Shown: in pieces, positions 15,579 to 24,445 of the stretch | Layout: the number at the start of each line of letters is the position of its first letter | How positions within the stretch are numbered: the stretch's first letter is position 1 | Assembly: GCA_963926475.1 (NCBI GenBank) | Contig: CAWUXE010000013.1 | Coordinates: 10,868 to 74,867 of the forward strand | Source: UBA2040 sp002384725 | Lineage (GTDB): Bacteria; Bacteroidota; Bacteroidia; Flavobacteriales_D; Crocinitomicaceae | Direction: 5' to 3' | DNA: 64,000 bases | Program-made: the position numbers and the translations under genes | The notes under the pieces: model-generated | The model's database searches: none | What the model was told of the DNA's origin: nothing | Seen by the model: only the letters and a program-made list of their open reading frames with translations

Positions 15579-16799
15579 TTAGTTCTTGATGATTTTAGAA
15601 GAGAAATTTCCTTTGCTTGTCGTTCCTTGTAACAAATAGGTTCCAGAAGCCAAATGGGCTATGTTTAATTCACCTATTTTTTGCTCCAATAAAACTTGTC
15701 CGGAAAGATTCAAGATTTGAACGAATTGAATATTTCCTTCTGTTTGAATCGTCAAATGATCGGTAGCAGGATTCGGGTAAACGGATACTTTAGCCTTGTC
15801 CAATTCTTGTATTCCAGCCGTATTTTGGAAATAATAATTGTTTTCGTCAATAGAGAAAAGGCCAGGAGTGCCAATTCCTTGTTTTTCTTCCCGTTTTATT
15901 AAAAATCCATCTGAGTCATATTGATACAAATTCAGTTCTATAGTATCACCAGCAACGGTCAATAGGTATTCTGCAATTTGATTTTGAGCGGTATATTGAA
16001 AATATCCGTTCGCATAAATATATGCGGTTGGCGTGTTGTTGGCCACATCGTAAGCAATAAAACTTGTAGGATTGGATCCCGTATAACCATAAGTCACACG
16101 ATAAAGCCATTCAAGACCACTTCCGTTATCAAAAAACAAGTCGCAATTTTGTACGTTGTTTCCAATCCAAGAAATATCTGTTTTGGAATCCTCGATTAAG
16201 GTACTTGATTGCCAATCTAATGAATAACTTTTGTATTTGATTAGCTTGTTCGTTCCTGTCTGATACCAAGACGTGTCTGTGTAGTCTAGAACAACGCTTG
16301 GTGTAAATTGGTAAAACGAGCGTGTTAATTGGTTGCCAAGCGCATCGTAAGAGTACGTCGTGCTGTCTACCGTCTCCCAAACACTTGAATTATCGACTTG
16401 AGATTTACTTACTGTCTTTAACCCTGAAGCGTCGTAAGTGTTCAAAACTCGATAGTTACCATCCGTGTTGGCTTCCGTAATTTGATTAAAAACCACTGTA
16501 TTTTGGATGGTTGAAATTAGACTCAAAGGATACGAACTTCCCGAATATCTCAAAACTTGATCGCAAGGAACGTCCGTAATTTCAGGTTGAACGAAGTACA
16601 TGATGTCTCCGGTAAAATTAAATTTCAATTTAAATTCGTTGAGCGATCCTTGCCAATTGTTGTAATTGTGTTTGTTCGAATCGATATAGACGACATTGGA
16701 ATTTCCATCAATGTATCTGTAGGTTGATGAAACCAGCTTTTTTTGCCCAAAAGCTAAACTAGAGGTAATGGCAAATGAAAAGAGTAGTGTTTTTTTCAT
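15579..16799 (-). CDS. Secreted protein with type IX secretion sorting domain and YD-like repeats
   Basis: The 406 residues begin with a signal peptide (MKKTLLFSFAITSSLAFGQ) and end in a type A T9SS sorting domain: VSVYPNPATDHLTIQTEG, then ILNLSGQVL, then LASGTYLLQ and the basic end GNFSSKIIKN. The middle has YD/RHS-like short repeats such as YSYDALGNQL, YQYDSDGFLI and VTYGYTGSN. Expected route: Sec across the inner membrane, then the GldKLMN/Spr machine across the outer membrane with cleavage of the tail. Function beyond that is unknown. The gene is convergent with the GT22-like gene, with 53 bp between stops. Confidence 0.9.
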   Translation of the reverse strand: MKKTLLFSFAITSSLAFGQKKLVSSTYRYIDGNSNVVYIDSNKHNYNNWQGSLNEFKLKFNFTGDIMYFVQPEITDVPCDQVLRYSGSSYPLSLISTIQNTVVFNQITEANTDGNYRVLNTYDASGLKTVSKSQVDNSSVWETVDSTTYSYDALGNQLTRSFYQFTPSVVLDYTDTSWYQTGTNKLIKYKSYSLDWQSSTLIEDSKTDISWIGNNVQNCDLFFDNGSGLEWLYRVTYGYTGSNPTSFIAYDVANNTPTAYIYANGYFQYTAQNQIAEYLLTVAGDTIELNLYQYDSDGFLIKREEKQGIGTPGLFSIDENNYYFQNTAGIQELDKAKVSVYPNPATDHLTIQTEGNIQFVQILNLSGQVLLEQKIGELNIAHLASGTYLLQGTTSKGNFSSKIIKN

Positions 16800-16877
16800 A
16801 ATGATGTATTAAGTAAAAATAGTTCATTTTTAAACCAATATATTCTTAAGGACGAATTTATTTCACCAAAGGTTGTC

Positions 16878-16921
16878 AAAAAAAAACCCCCCGATTCCGA
16901 TAGCTATCGGAACTGAGGGAT
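16878..16921 (-). terminator. Intrinsic terminator downstream of groL
   Basis: Read on the minus strand, a stem with the palindromic core TTCCGATAGCTATCGGAA flanked by CCC/GGG is followed by nine T residues (the A-run at 16878-16886 on the plus strand). The orientation fits termination of the groS-groL transcript about 140 bp after the groL stop. Between the two lies an imperfect AATCCGCTAATTC repeat (17018-17055). Confidence 0.75.
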
Positions 16922-17057
16922 TCTATATATTGTCGTTCGTCACATCCGCAAAGCGGGAGATCAGAAACGGAAATAGCGCCAACAAGAATTGGACACTAAG
17001 ACTTTTCGAATGGCGAATTACGGATTAGCGAATTTAATCCGCAATCCGCTAATTCAA

Positions 17058-18692
17058 TTACATCATGCCCGGCATTCCACCACCCATTCCTGCGTGTGAA
17101 TGTCCAGCTTCATCTTCTGGTTCGTCTGCAATAACGCACTCTGTCGTCAACAACATAGAAGCAATAGAAGCTGCATTTTCAATAGCGATTCTCGTCACTT
17201 TTGTTGGGTCAATAACACCAGCTTTGTACAAGTTTTCAAACTTCTCTGTTCTAGCGTTGAATCCGAAATCACCTTTTCCTTCTTTTACTTTCTGAACGAT
17301 GATCGCACCTTCTTCACCTGCATTGGCAATGATTTGACGCAATGGCTCTTCTACCGCACGACGTACGATTTGGATTCCTGTATCTTCATCTTCGTTCAGT
17401 CCTTTCAATTTATCCAATGAAGGAATAGCTCTAATCAAAGCAACTCCACCACCAGGAACAATTCCTTCCTGTACAGCAGCTCTTGTTGCAGCCAATGCAT
17501 CGTCAACTCTGTCTTTTTTGTTTTTCATTTCAACCTCAGTCGCAGCACCAACATAAAGAACAGCAACACCTCCAGCTAATTTAGCCAAACGCTCTTGCAA
17601 TTTCTCTTTGTCGTAATCGGAAGTTGTGTTTTCCAATTGCGCTTTGATTTGATTTACACGTCCAGCGATATCTGCTTTTTTACCAGCACCGTTGATGATA
17701 GTCGTATTCTCTTTGTCGATGTCCACTTTGACAGCAGTTCCCAACATGTCCATCGTCGTGTTTTCCAGAGTCATTCCTCTTTCTTCAGAAATCACTTGTC
17801 CACCCGTCAATATTGCGATGTCTTCCAACATTGCTTTTCTTCTGTCACCGAATCCTGGAGCTTTAACAGCAGCCACTTTCAGTGAACCTCTAATTCTATT
17901 TACAACCAAAGTTGCCAATGCTTCACCGTCCAAATCTTCAGCGATAATCAACAAAGACTTTCCAGCTTGAGCAACAGGTTCCAAAACAGGAAGTAATTCC
18001 TTCATGTTCGAGATTTTCTTGTCGTAAATCAAGATCAAAGGATTCTCCATTTCAGTAATCATCTTTTCTGTATTCGTTACGAAATACGGAGATAAATAAC
18101 CTCTGTCGAACTGCATTCCTTCCACAGTTTTTACCTCTGTTTCTGTTCCTTTTGCTTCTTCAACTGTGATTACACCATCGTTTCCAACTACTTTCATTGC
18201 ATGAGCAATCAACGCACCGATGGTTTCGTCGTTGTTTGCTGAGATAGAAGCAATTTGCTTGATTTTCTTGTTGTCTGAACCAACTTCGCTCGATTGCTCA
18301 CGCAAAGAATTCACCACTTCGATAACCGCTTTGTCTATGCCGCGTTTCAAATCCATTGGATTCGCGCCAGCAGCAACATTTTTCATTCCTGCACCAATGA
18401 TTGCTTGAGCAAGAACGGTTGCAGTTGTTGTTCCATCACCAGCGATATCAGCTGTTTTTGAAGCTACTTCTTTCACCATTTGAGCACCCATGTTCTCAAT
18501 CGGATCTTTCAATTCTATTTCTTTCGCTACAGTAACACCATCTTTTGTGATGTGTGGAGCGCCAAATTTCTTCCCAATAACAACGTTACGTCCTTTTGGT
18601 CCAAGTGTCACTTTCACGGCGTTCGCCAATGCGTCAACACCTCTTTTTAATTTCTCTCTCGCTTCTACGTCGAATAATATTTCTTTTGCCAT
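17058..18692 (-). CDS. groL: Chaperonin GroEL (Hsp60)
   Basis: GroEL forms the double-ring ATP-driven folding chamber. The 544 residues include the N-terminal KEILFDVEAREKL, ATP-site motifs KDGVTVAKEI and AGDGTTTATVL (about 86-96), the apical domain with TEVKTVEGMQFDRGYLSPYF, and the glycine/methionine-rich tail GGGMPGMM. It lies 20 bp downstream of groS in the usual groESL order and is followed by a terminator. No internal anomaly was seen. Confidence 0.99.
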   Translation of the reverse strand: MAKEILFDVEAREKLKRGVDALANAVKVTLGPKGRNVVIGKKFGAPHITKDGVTVAKEIELKDPIENMGAQMVKEVASKTADIAGDGTTTATVLAQAIIGAGMKNVAAGANPMDLKRGIDKAVIEVVNSLREQSSEVGSDNKKIKQIASISANNDETIGALIAHAMKVVGNDGVITVEEAKGTETEVKTVEGMQFDRGYLSPYFVTNTEKMITEMENPLILIYDKKISNMKELLPVLEPVAQAGKSLLIIAEDLDGEALATLVVNRIRGSLKVAAVKAPGFGDRRKAMLEDIAILTGGQVISEERGMTLENTTMDMLGTAVKVDIDKENTTIINGAGKKADIAGRVNQIKAQLENTTSDYDKEKLQERLAKLAGGVAVLYVGAATEVEMKNKKDRVDDALAATRAAVQEGIVPGGGVALIRAIPSLDKLKGLNEDEDTGIQIVRRAVEEPLRQIIANAGEEGAIIVQKVKEGKGDFGFNARTEKFENLYKAGVIDPTKVTRIAIENAASIASMLLTTECVIADEPEDEAGHSHAGMGGGMPGMM

Positions 18693-18712
18693 TTTCTATG
18701 TTTTTAAGGTGA

Positions 18713-18988
18713 TTAAAGTATCCCGTAAATGTCTGATTCTCTCATGATGAGGTAATCTTTTCCTTCTAATTTGATTTCAGTTCCTGAATACTGTCCGTAT
18801 AAGACCAAATCACCTTTTTTCACGGTAACAGGTTCATCCACTTTTCCAGGTCCAACTGCGATTACTTTTCCTTGCAAAGGCTTTTCCTTCGCGGTATCAG
18901 GAATAATAATACCACTCGCTGTTTTTTGTTCTGCCGGCGCTGCTTCTATAAGAACGCGATCGGCCAATGGTTTAAATTTTACTGACAT
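18713..18988 (-). CDS. groS: Co-chaperonin GroES (Hsp10)
   Basis: GroES is the heptameric lid of GroEL. The ATG at 18988 starts the canonical MSVKFKPLADRVLIEAAP and gives 91 residues; the reading frame stays open 57 bp further upstream, but that extension has no family similarity and would be unusual. The mobile loop (about 17-33, AEQKTASGIIIPDTAKEK) and roof region are intact. groL follows after 20 bp. A 9-9-9 inverted repeat 108-134 bp upstream (19096-19122) is a candidate heat-shock control site. Confidence 0.98.
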   Translation of the reverse strand: MSVKFKPLADRVLIEAAPAEQKTASGIIIPDTAKEKPLQGKVIAVGPGKVDEPVTVKKGDLVLYGQYSGTEIKLEGKDYLIMRESDIYGIL

Positions 18989-19095
18989 ATTTTTATAATT
19001 TGAGTTTTGTTTTTTACTTTTTCTATTGCTCGAATATTGTGCCATCCAATGAATTCAGACAGAATTGCATCTTTAAAAAGGTTAGCGCATAAAAA

Positions 19096-19122
19096 ATGTC
19101 AGTACGAGTGACATACTGACAT
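19096..19122. promoter_or_regulatory. Inverted repeat upstream of groS with CIRCE-like geometry
   Basis: ATGTCAGTA (19096-19104), a 9-nt spacer and TACTGACAT (19114-19122) form a perfect 9-bp inverted repeat. CIRCE, the HrcA operator of groESL operons elsewhere, has the same 9-9-9 layout but a different sequence (TTAGCACTC/GAGTGCTAA). A further TGACA lies in the spacer. The 15-mer AAAATGTCAGTACGA starting at 19093 also occurs upstream of miaB (24348-24362). It is placed for control of groESL; a role in the secG direction is less likely because it lies downstream of secG. Confidence 0.55.
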
Positions 19123-19145
19123 CTAAATCTCTTGAGAGAAGTTTC

Positions 19146-19442
19146 TTATTCGTTTCCAGCTGGAGCTGTAGGCTGACCTGGTTGCTCTGTTTGAGTTGGT
19201 TGTTCTACTTCAATCACTTCAGGTTTGTTTCTCAATGTCAACAAAATACTAAATAACATAATCACAGACGCCAAAGTCCATGTTCCTTTAACGATAAAGT
19301 TGTTTGTTTTTTGAACACCACCCAATTGTTGAGCTGATCCAAAATCACTACTCAATCCACCTCCTTTTGGATTCTGAACGAAAACGAGGAAAGTAAGCAA
19401 GATACTTGCTAGGATGATGATAATTTGAAATAAAATATCCAT
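19146..19442 (-). CDS. secG: Preprotein translocase subunit SecG
   Basis: SecG is the small accessory subunit of the SecYEG channel. The 98 residues show two membrane helices (about 3-23 and 52-70) joined by the conserved cytoplasmic segment QNPKGGGLSSDFGSAQQLGG. A Pro/Gln/Thr-rich tail follows, common in Bacteroidota members. It lies 6 bp downstream of the Glu-rich TPR gene and closes the miaB-lptE run. Confidence 0.95.
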   Translation of the reverse strand: MDILFQIIIILASILLTFLVFVQNPKGGGLSSDFGSAQQLGGVQKTNNFIVKGTWTLASVIMLFSILLTLRNKPEVIEVEQPTQTEQPGQPTAPAGNE

Positions 19443-19448
19443 GACTAA

Positions 19449-21083
19449 TTATTTGTTTTTCTTTAATTTCTTAATTTGGTTTGCAAAGAAACTCTTTTTT
19501 TCTGGATTAAGCAACATTAATTGATGATAGCATTCGATTGCTTTTGAAAAACTTCCTTGCAACACATAAATTTCCGCCAAAGTCTCACTTACAGGCATTT
19601 CTTTTTCGCTCAAACTCGCCTTCGCAATTTTAGAAACTTTAAAGAATTCAGCTGCTTTTTTCTGTGGAGCTTCAGTCTTAGAAATACGTGTTATTTTGGG
19701 GTCTTCTTGAATGAATTTGTCTAAAATTTCGTTGGCTCTTTGTTTTACTTGATATTCCTGAGAGTGAGTATTAGCACTAACTTTCAACCAATCAATGAAT
19801 GAACGTTTTTCGTTCGCTAGTTTTTGCTCGAAACCGGTTACTATTTCAGATGAATCTTCCGTTATTTCTTCTATCTCTTCTGTGATTTCGTTTTCCTTTA
19901 ATGTTAAATGGTAACTTTCCGCCAAAGCATGAGAAGTTATTTCATCGAGCTCGGGAACTTCGCTTTTTTCAATTAAATCCAAAGATATTTCTTGGGCAAA
20001 TTCAGACGGTTGTGTTTGATCAATTTCGACATTTTCTATTACTTTTTCTTCAAATAAATCAGCCGAAGGGTCAAAGGAGGAAAGGGGTTGTATTTCATTC
20101 GCTACGAATACTTCTTCGGCAACAGGTTCGATTTCGGGTTCAACTTCCAATTCTCGCTCAACATAGCTCTCAATATCCACACGTAATTCATGTATTTCTG
20201 GTTCGATCAATTCAGTTTCAATTATCTCCTCTGAAATAATGGTCTTCGATTCTATTTCAAGCTCACCAGCAGGCGGTTCGTCGTTATTTTCGTAAGTCAG
20301 CAGTTCTGGAATTTCTTCCTCCAAGGAAACTTCAGGAACTACTTCGCTTTCTTCAATTTCTGTAATTGGGTCGATTACTTCAACTTCTGCAACTTCGGTA
20401 ACTTTTTCTTCAATCTCAATATTCGGTTCTTCGGAAACAATGACAGGAATTATCGTCTCTGGAATTTCGTCAAAATCAATCGGATTTATTTCGTCATCAT
20501 CAAAGTGAACTTGCACAGGTTCAAACGACATTTCTTGCACTTCGAAGGTTTCAAAATTGGAGTTATCTGTAGTCAACTCCATTTCCGCTCTTTCAATTAC
20601 GCGTGCTTCAGCAACCTCTTTTACTATTTCTTTTTCAGGGACAACCTCTTCAGCAGGAATTGGTTCAATTTCTTGTTCAGGAGAATTTTCGAAAACTTCT
20701 TCTACAATTTCTATTTGCTGAATTGGTTCTGAAATGATTTCTTCTGCAGCCACAATTGTGGTAATTATTTCTTCGGCTACCATTTCCGTAATTGGAGTGG
20801 GTGTTTCAACTGAAATAATTGGTGTTTCAATCGTCGTTTCTACAACTTGTTCAACCGAATTGATTAATTGGTACAAATGCGCTCTGTCACTGATTCGGAA
20901 TGCATGTTGATTTAGCGACTCTTCAAAATTGATCGATTTGGTTTTACCCAAGGTTTGAAGCAACAAAATAGGAAAACTTTGAGCGTACGGATACTTTTCA
21001 ATCAGTTTCTCAATTTCTTGAATATCATCAACTGTGCAAAGTGATGGATTAGCAATTTTGTGCGCTATATCTTCTACCGTCAT
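19449..21083 (-). CDS. Glu-rich protein with TPR-like C-terminus, conserved between lptE and secG
   Basis: I start it at the ATG at 21083, which shares one base with the lptE stop (TAATG); an upstream TTG would add two codons. The 544 residues have three parts: an N-terminal helical domain (1-80, LIEKYPYAQSFPILLLQTLG), a long acidic low-complexity part (about 83-440) made mostly of Glu, Ile, Val, Pro and Thr, and a C-terminal part with SFIDWLKVSAN and a TPR-like end (LAEIYVLQGSFSKAIECYHQ, LNPEKKSFFANQIKKLK). Flavobacterial genomes carry a protein of this layout at the same place. It has no signal peptide; function is unknown, possibly a cytoplasmic scaffold. Confidence 0.85.
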   Translation of the reverse strand: MTVEDIAHKIANPSLCTVDDIQEIEKLIEKYPYAQSFPILLLQTLGKTKSINFEESLNQHAFRISDRAHLYQLINSVEQVVETTIETPIISVETPTPITEMVAEEIITTIVAAEEIISEPIQQIEIVEEVFENSPEQEIEPIPAEEVVPEKEIVKEVAEARVIERAEMELTTDNSNFETFEVQEMSFEPVQVHFDDDEINPIDFDEIPETIIPVIVSEEPNIEIEEKVTEVAEVEVIDPITEIEESEVVPEVSLEEEIPELLTYENNDEPPAGELEIESKTIISEEIIETELIEPEIHELRVDIESYVERELEVEPEIEPVAEEVFVANEIQPLSSFDPSADLFEEKVIENVEIDQTQPSEFAQEISLDLIEKSEVPELDEITSHALAESYHLTLKENEITEEIEEITEDSSEIVTGFEQKLANEKRSFIDWLKVSANTHSQEYQVKQRANEILDKFIQEDPKITRISKTEAPQKKAAEFFKVSKIAKASLSEKEMPVSETLAEIYVLQGSFSKAIECYHQLMLLNPEKKSFFANQIKKLKKNK

Positions 21084-21589
21084 TACCAACCAGACATTAA
21101 TTTAGCGACCACATCCTGCACCATTTGCGCGTTTATTTCTTCTATCAATTGACTTTCCACTGACGATATATCTTTGTTCGAATCGAAATCCATGAATTTG
21201 CTCAAAGATAAAGTCATTTTGTCTTCTTCTGGTTTTGTAATGAAAATTGTGAAATTAGCGGTAATTGTCAATCTGTTTTTCGCAGCCACATCTCCCGGTT
21301 GGAGAGCAATTGGAGAAACATTATATCCATTTACGACACCTTCAATATTAACTTCTGCCGAATTGCTTGGATTCAATAGTAAAGTAGTGTTGTTTTGAAT
21401 GCCATCTCGCAAAGCTTCTGTCAATTGAGAAGAGTAAGAGTTAGGCGCTGTTGCCGAATTATTGTCCAATGTTTTTACAGTGAACGTTTTCCATTCCTCA
21501 GGCATTGTTCCGTCCACGAAAGTAAAGCGTGAAGGCCAACAAGATGTTAACGTGAACCCAACAAATAATGTAAAAACAAATTTCATCAT
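21083..21589 (-). CDS. lptE: LPS-assembly lipoprotein LptE
   Basis: LptE plugs the LptD barrel and helps insert lipopolysaccharide in the outer leaflet. The 168 residues start with a lipoprotein signal (VGFTLTSC, lipid-modified Cys at 17) followed by a WPSRFTFVDGTMPEEWKTFTV stretch; the conserved SSQLTEALRDGIQ and LLLNPSNSAEVNIEGVVNGY match Bacteroidota LptE. Assignment also rests on its constant position between the sigma-54 regulator and the TPR/secG genes. The start overlaps the regulator stop by 4 bp (ATGA) and the stop shares a base with the next start. Confidence 0.88.
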   Translation of the reverse strand: MMKFVFTLFVGFTLTSCWPSRFTFVDGTMPEEWKTFTVKTLDNNSATAPNSYSSQLTEALRDGIQNNTTLLLNPSNSAEVNIEGVVNGYNVSPIALQPGDVAAKNRLTITANFTIFITKPEEDKMTLSLSKFMDFDSNKDISSVESQLIEEINAQMVQDVVAKLMSGW

Positions 21590-22824
21590 AAATTCAAATT
21601 GTACTCTTTAATTTTTCGATACAAAGTTCGTTCTGAAATACCCAATTCTTCAGCAGCATATTTTCGCTTTCCTCGGTGTTTTTCAAGTGCTTTTTCTATC
21701 AATTCTTTTTCTTTGTCCTCCAAAGATAAAGATTCTTCTACTTCTTCGTGCACTTCAAATTCTTCTTCCGTTTGGTGACCAAATTGGTAAGGCGCTTCCT
21801 CAGCTCTAGTAGGCGAAGGCAAAGCTCTGGTTCCCTTTGCATCAACATCAGTGTACATCTTTTTCACCATAGCCGATTGGTCGGATGTCAATTTGATATC
21901 TCCACCTTTGTTAACGATCTCCAAAACTAACTTCTTCAATTCATTCAAATCACCTTTCATATCGAAAAGAAATTTGTACATCAATTCACGCTCAGAAAAA
22001 TCATCTGCGGTAGTTGTGTTTGCCAAAGCGGGTGTGTTGCTATAAGTCTTTGGCAAGAAGGAAGCCAATTTGAAAGCATCAATTTCTCGTTCCGTTTCAA
22101 TCACCGATATTTGTTCTACAACGTTTTTCAATTGACGAATATTTCCTGGCCAGTTATATCGATTCACCACCTCCACTGCATCTGGATTCAATTTTATCGC
22201 TGGCATTCTATATTTGTCCGCAAAATCAGCTGAAAACTTTCTGAAAATCAAATGAATGTCGTCTTTTCTATCGCGTAAAGGCGGAAGTGAAATTGGGACG
22301 ATGCTCAAACGATAAAATAAATCTTCTCTGAATTTTCCAGAGGCAATCGCCTTTTGCATGTTCTCATTCGTCGCAGCAACAACACGAACGTCCGTTTTTA
22401 TAACTTTCGACGAACCAACACGAATAAATTCTCCCGTTTCCAAAACTCGTAGCAAGCGAACTTGGGTTTGCATCGGTAATTCAGCAACTTCATCCAAGAA
22501 AATCGTTCCACCGTCTGCCACTTGAAAATATCCTTCGCGACTAGCGCTGGCTCCAGTGAAGGAACCTTTCTCATGTCCGAATAATTCTGAATCAATCGTT
22601 CCTTCGGGGATTGCACCGCAGTTTACAGCGATATATTCACCGTGTTTTCGGCTACTCAATTGATGAATAACTTGTGGAATAATTTCTTTCCCCGTTCCGC
22701 TTTCGCCTGTGACTAAAACAGAAATATCGGTAGGGGCAACTTGGGCAGCAATTTCCAAGGCTCGGTTGAGAAGAGGCGCATTCCCAATGATGCCAAATCG
22801 CTGTTTTATCTGTTGTAAATTCAT
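21586..22824 (-). CDS. Sigma-54-dependent transcriptional activator lacking a receiver domain
   Basis: The 412 residues open directly with the AAA+ domain (about 1-245): Walker A GESGTGKE, the sigma-54 contact loop KGSFTGA (GSFTGA instead of the usual GAFTGA), Walker B GTIFLDEV, sensor I AATNENM, the arginine finger region REDLFYRL and WPGNIRQLKN. A linker with an acidic stretch follows, then a Fis-type helix-turn-helix at the end (RKYAAEELGISERTLYRKIK). There is no phospho-receiver or other sensor domain, so its activity must be controlled otherwise. It overlaps miaB and lptE by 4 bp on each side and is probably co-translated; a role in envelope gene control is inference. Confidence 0.93.
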   Translation of the reverse strand: MNLQQIKQRFGIIGNAPLLNRALEIAAQVAPTDISVLVTGESGTGKEIIPQVIHQLSSRKHGEYIAVNCGAIPEGTIDSELFGHEKGSFTGASASREGYFQVADGGTIFLDEVAELPMQTQVRLLRVLETGEFIRVGSSKVIKTDVRVVAATNENMQKAIASGKFREDLFYRLSIVPISLPPLRDRKDDIHLIFRKFSADFADKYRMPAIKLNPDAVEVVNRYNWPGNIRQLKNVVEQISVIETEREIDAFKLASFLPKTYSNTPALANTTTADDFSERELMYKFLFDMKGDLNELKKLVLEIVNKGGDIKLTSDQSAMVKKMYTDVDAKGTRALPSPTRAEEAPYQFGHQTEEEFEVHEEVEESLSLEDKEKELIEKALEKHRGKRKYAAEELGISERTLYRKIKEYNLNL

Positions 22825-24299
22825 TTTAATTCAATCTGTTGAATTGGGTGAGGGGGAACAAGTTCCACCACTTCTCCAATTAATGTTGCCGAGGTACACG
22901 AAGTGGCTTTCACCATCACATAATCACCTTTTTTGTAGGTTCCCTTTGTGAAAACATTTTTGGTTCCTTGCTCGTCTCGTCCAGTCAAATCGTCGTCGCT
23001 TCTCTTAGAGAAACCTTCAATCAAAACCTTACCAATTTTCCCAATTCGGGACTGGTTGTGGGTCAAGGAATGACTCAATTGCAATTCTATAACTTCTTGT
23101 AATCTTTTCTTTTTCAAGGCATCTGGAACATCGTCTTCAAACTTGCGTTCGGCCAATGTTTTCGGTCGTTCCGAATACTGATACATGTAGGCGAAACTAA
23201 ATTTCACCTCCTTCATTAAAGAAAGTGTAGCCTGGTGCTCTTCATCTGTTTCGCCACAAAATCCGGTGATGATATCCGTTGAAATAGCATAATCAGGCAC
23301 AATATTTCGAATCGCTTCTATTCGGTTCAAAAACCATTCCCGCGAATAACCCCGATTCATGCGTTTCAGCATATCTGTGTGACCGCTTTGTACCGGTAAA
23401 TGAATGTACGGAGCTATGTTTTCGTATTTCGCAATGACGTGCAATACATCATCACCCATATCCTTTGGGTGAGAAGTCGAAAAACGAACTCTTAAATCGG
23501 GAGAAACTTGCGCCACCATTTCCATCAATTGAGCAAAGTTCGTTGTCGGTAAATTGTCATCACGAATTTCTCCTTTTGCCGATAAATTGTAGCGATAAGA
23601 ATTGACGTTTTGTCCCAATAAAGTTACTTCGCGATAGCCTGTATTGAACATTTCTGTACATTCTCGAACGATGGTTTGTGGATCTCTAGAACGTTCTCTT
23701 CCTCGTGTGAAAGGAACGACGCAAAATGAGCACATATTGTCGCAACCACGTGTGATGCTAACGAAACCAGAGATTCCGCCTTTGTCCAAGCGAACGGGTG
23801 AAATATCGGCATACGTTTCTTCTCTCGAAAGTAAAACATTTACCGCTTTTTGTCCTGTTCCAACTTCCTCAATTAGATTTGGTAAATCTCGATAAGAGTC
23901 CGGTCCGGCTACTATGTCAACTAATTTTTCTTCTTCTAATAAATTCTTTTTCAAACGTTCAGCCATGCAACCGAGTATGCCCACAACCAAATCTGGATTC
24001 TCTTTTTTCTGCGCTCTAAATTCCGTCAAACGTTTTCGAACGCGCTGTTCTGCTTTATCGCGAATGGAACAGGTGTTCATTAGTATTACATCTGCCTCGG
24101 CACTATTTTGGGTGGTTGAAAATCCTTCTTTCGCCAAAATCGATGCTACAACTTCGCTATCTGCAAAATTCATGGCGCACCCATAACTTTCTAGAAATAA
24201 TTTTTTACCTCCTTTTTTAGCTTCTTCTGATAGCATCAAAGCTGTGCCTTGTTTGCTCTCGTCTATGGTCTTCTCTGATATGTCTTCTGTATGCTGCAT
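22821..24299 (-). CDS. miaB: tRNA-2-methylthio-N6-dimethylallyladenosine synthase
   Basis: MiaB is a radical SAM methylthiotransferase acting on i6A37 of tRNAs reading UNN codons. I start at the ATG at 24299 (MQHTEDIS, 492 residues): an upstream in-frame start at 24320 would overlap the -7 box at 24318-24325. The N-terminal UPF0004 domain has its three cluster cysteines (ESYGCAMN, MNTCSIRD, GILGCMAE). The radical SAM motif is CDNMCSFC, and a TRAM domain closes the protein (TYKKGDYVMVKATSCTSATL). The stop overlaps the next start by 4 bp. It heads the run to secG. Confidence 0.97.
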   Translation of the reverse strand: MQHTEDISEKTIDESKQGTALMLSEEAKKGGKKLFLESYGCAMNFADSEVVASILAKEGFSTTQNSAEADVILMNTCSIRDKAEQRVRKRLTEFRAQKKENPDLVVGILGCMAERLKKNLLEEEKLVDIVAGPDSYRDLPNLIEEVGTGQKAVNVLLSREETYADISPVRLDKGGISGFVSITRGCDNMCSFCVVPFTRGRERSRDPQTIVRECTEMFNTGYREVTLLGQNVNSYRYNLSAKGEIRDDNLPTTNFAQLMEMVAQVSPDLRVRFSTSHPKDMGDDVLHVIAKYENIAPYIHLPVQSGHTDMLKRMNRGYSREWFLNRIEAIRNIVPDYAISTDIITGFCGETDEEHQATLSLMKEVKFSFAYMYQYSERPKTLAERKFEDDVPDALKKKRLQEVIELQLSHSLTHNQSRIGKIGKVLIEGFSKRSDDDLTGRDEQGTKNVFTKGTYKKGDYVMVKATSCTSATLIGEVVELVPPHPIQQIELK

Positions 24300-24317
24300 C
24301 GTTCTGTTTACCGCACA

Positions 24318-24349
24318 CAAAGATATAATTAAATCTAAAACTATGTCAA
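24318..24349 (-). promoter_or_regulatory. Promoter of miaB (TTG-N21-TATCTTTG)
   Basis: On the minus strand TTG (24347-24349), exactly 21 bp and TATCTTTG (24318-24325) match the Bacteroidota promoter. The -7 box ends 18 bp before the ATG at 24299. Immediately upstream the strand reads TCGTACTGACATTTTGACAT, including the 15-mer shared with the groS region and a direct TGACAT repeat that overlaps the -33 box. Confidence 0.75.
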
Positions 24350-24445
24350 AATGTCAGTACGATTATTCAGATTTTATCATTTTATCATTTTTAAATTCTT
24401 TTACGTAGTAAGTAGGTTAAAATAAGGTAAGATTTGATAAGGTAC

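Noticed and set aside
17018..17055. The AATCCGCTAATTC palindrome after groL as a terminator
   Set aside because: The stem is imperfect and lacks a T-run; a better terminator lies at 16878-16921.
19020..19065. A sigma-54 promoter upstream of groS
   Set aside because: The minus strand reads TGGCACAATATTCGA, but the GC of the -12 element is absent at the required position.
19096..19122. A true CIRCE element for HrcA
   Set aside because: The geometry is 9-9-9 but the sequence is unlike TTAGCACTC/GAGTGCTAA; kept only as a candidate operator.
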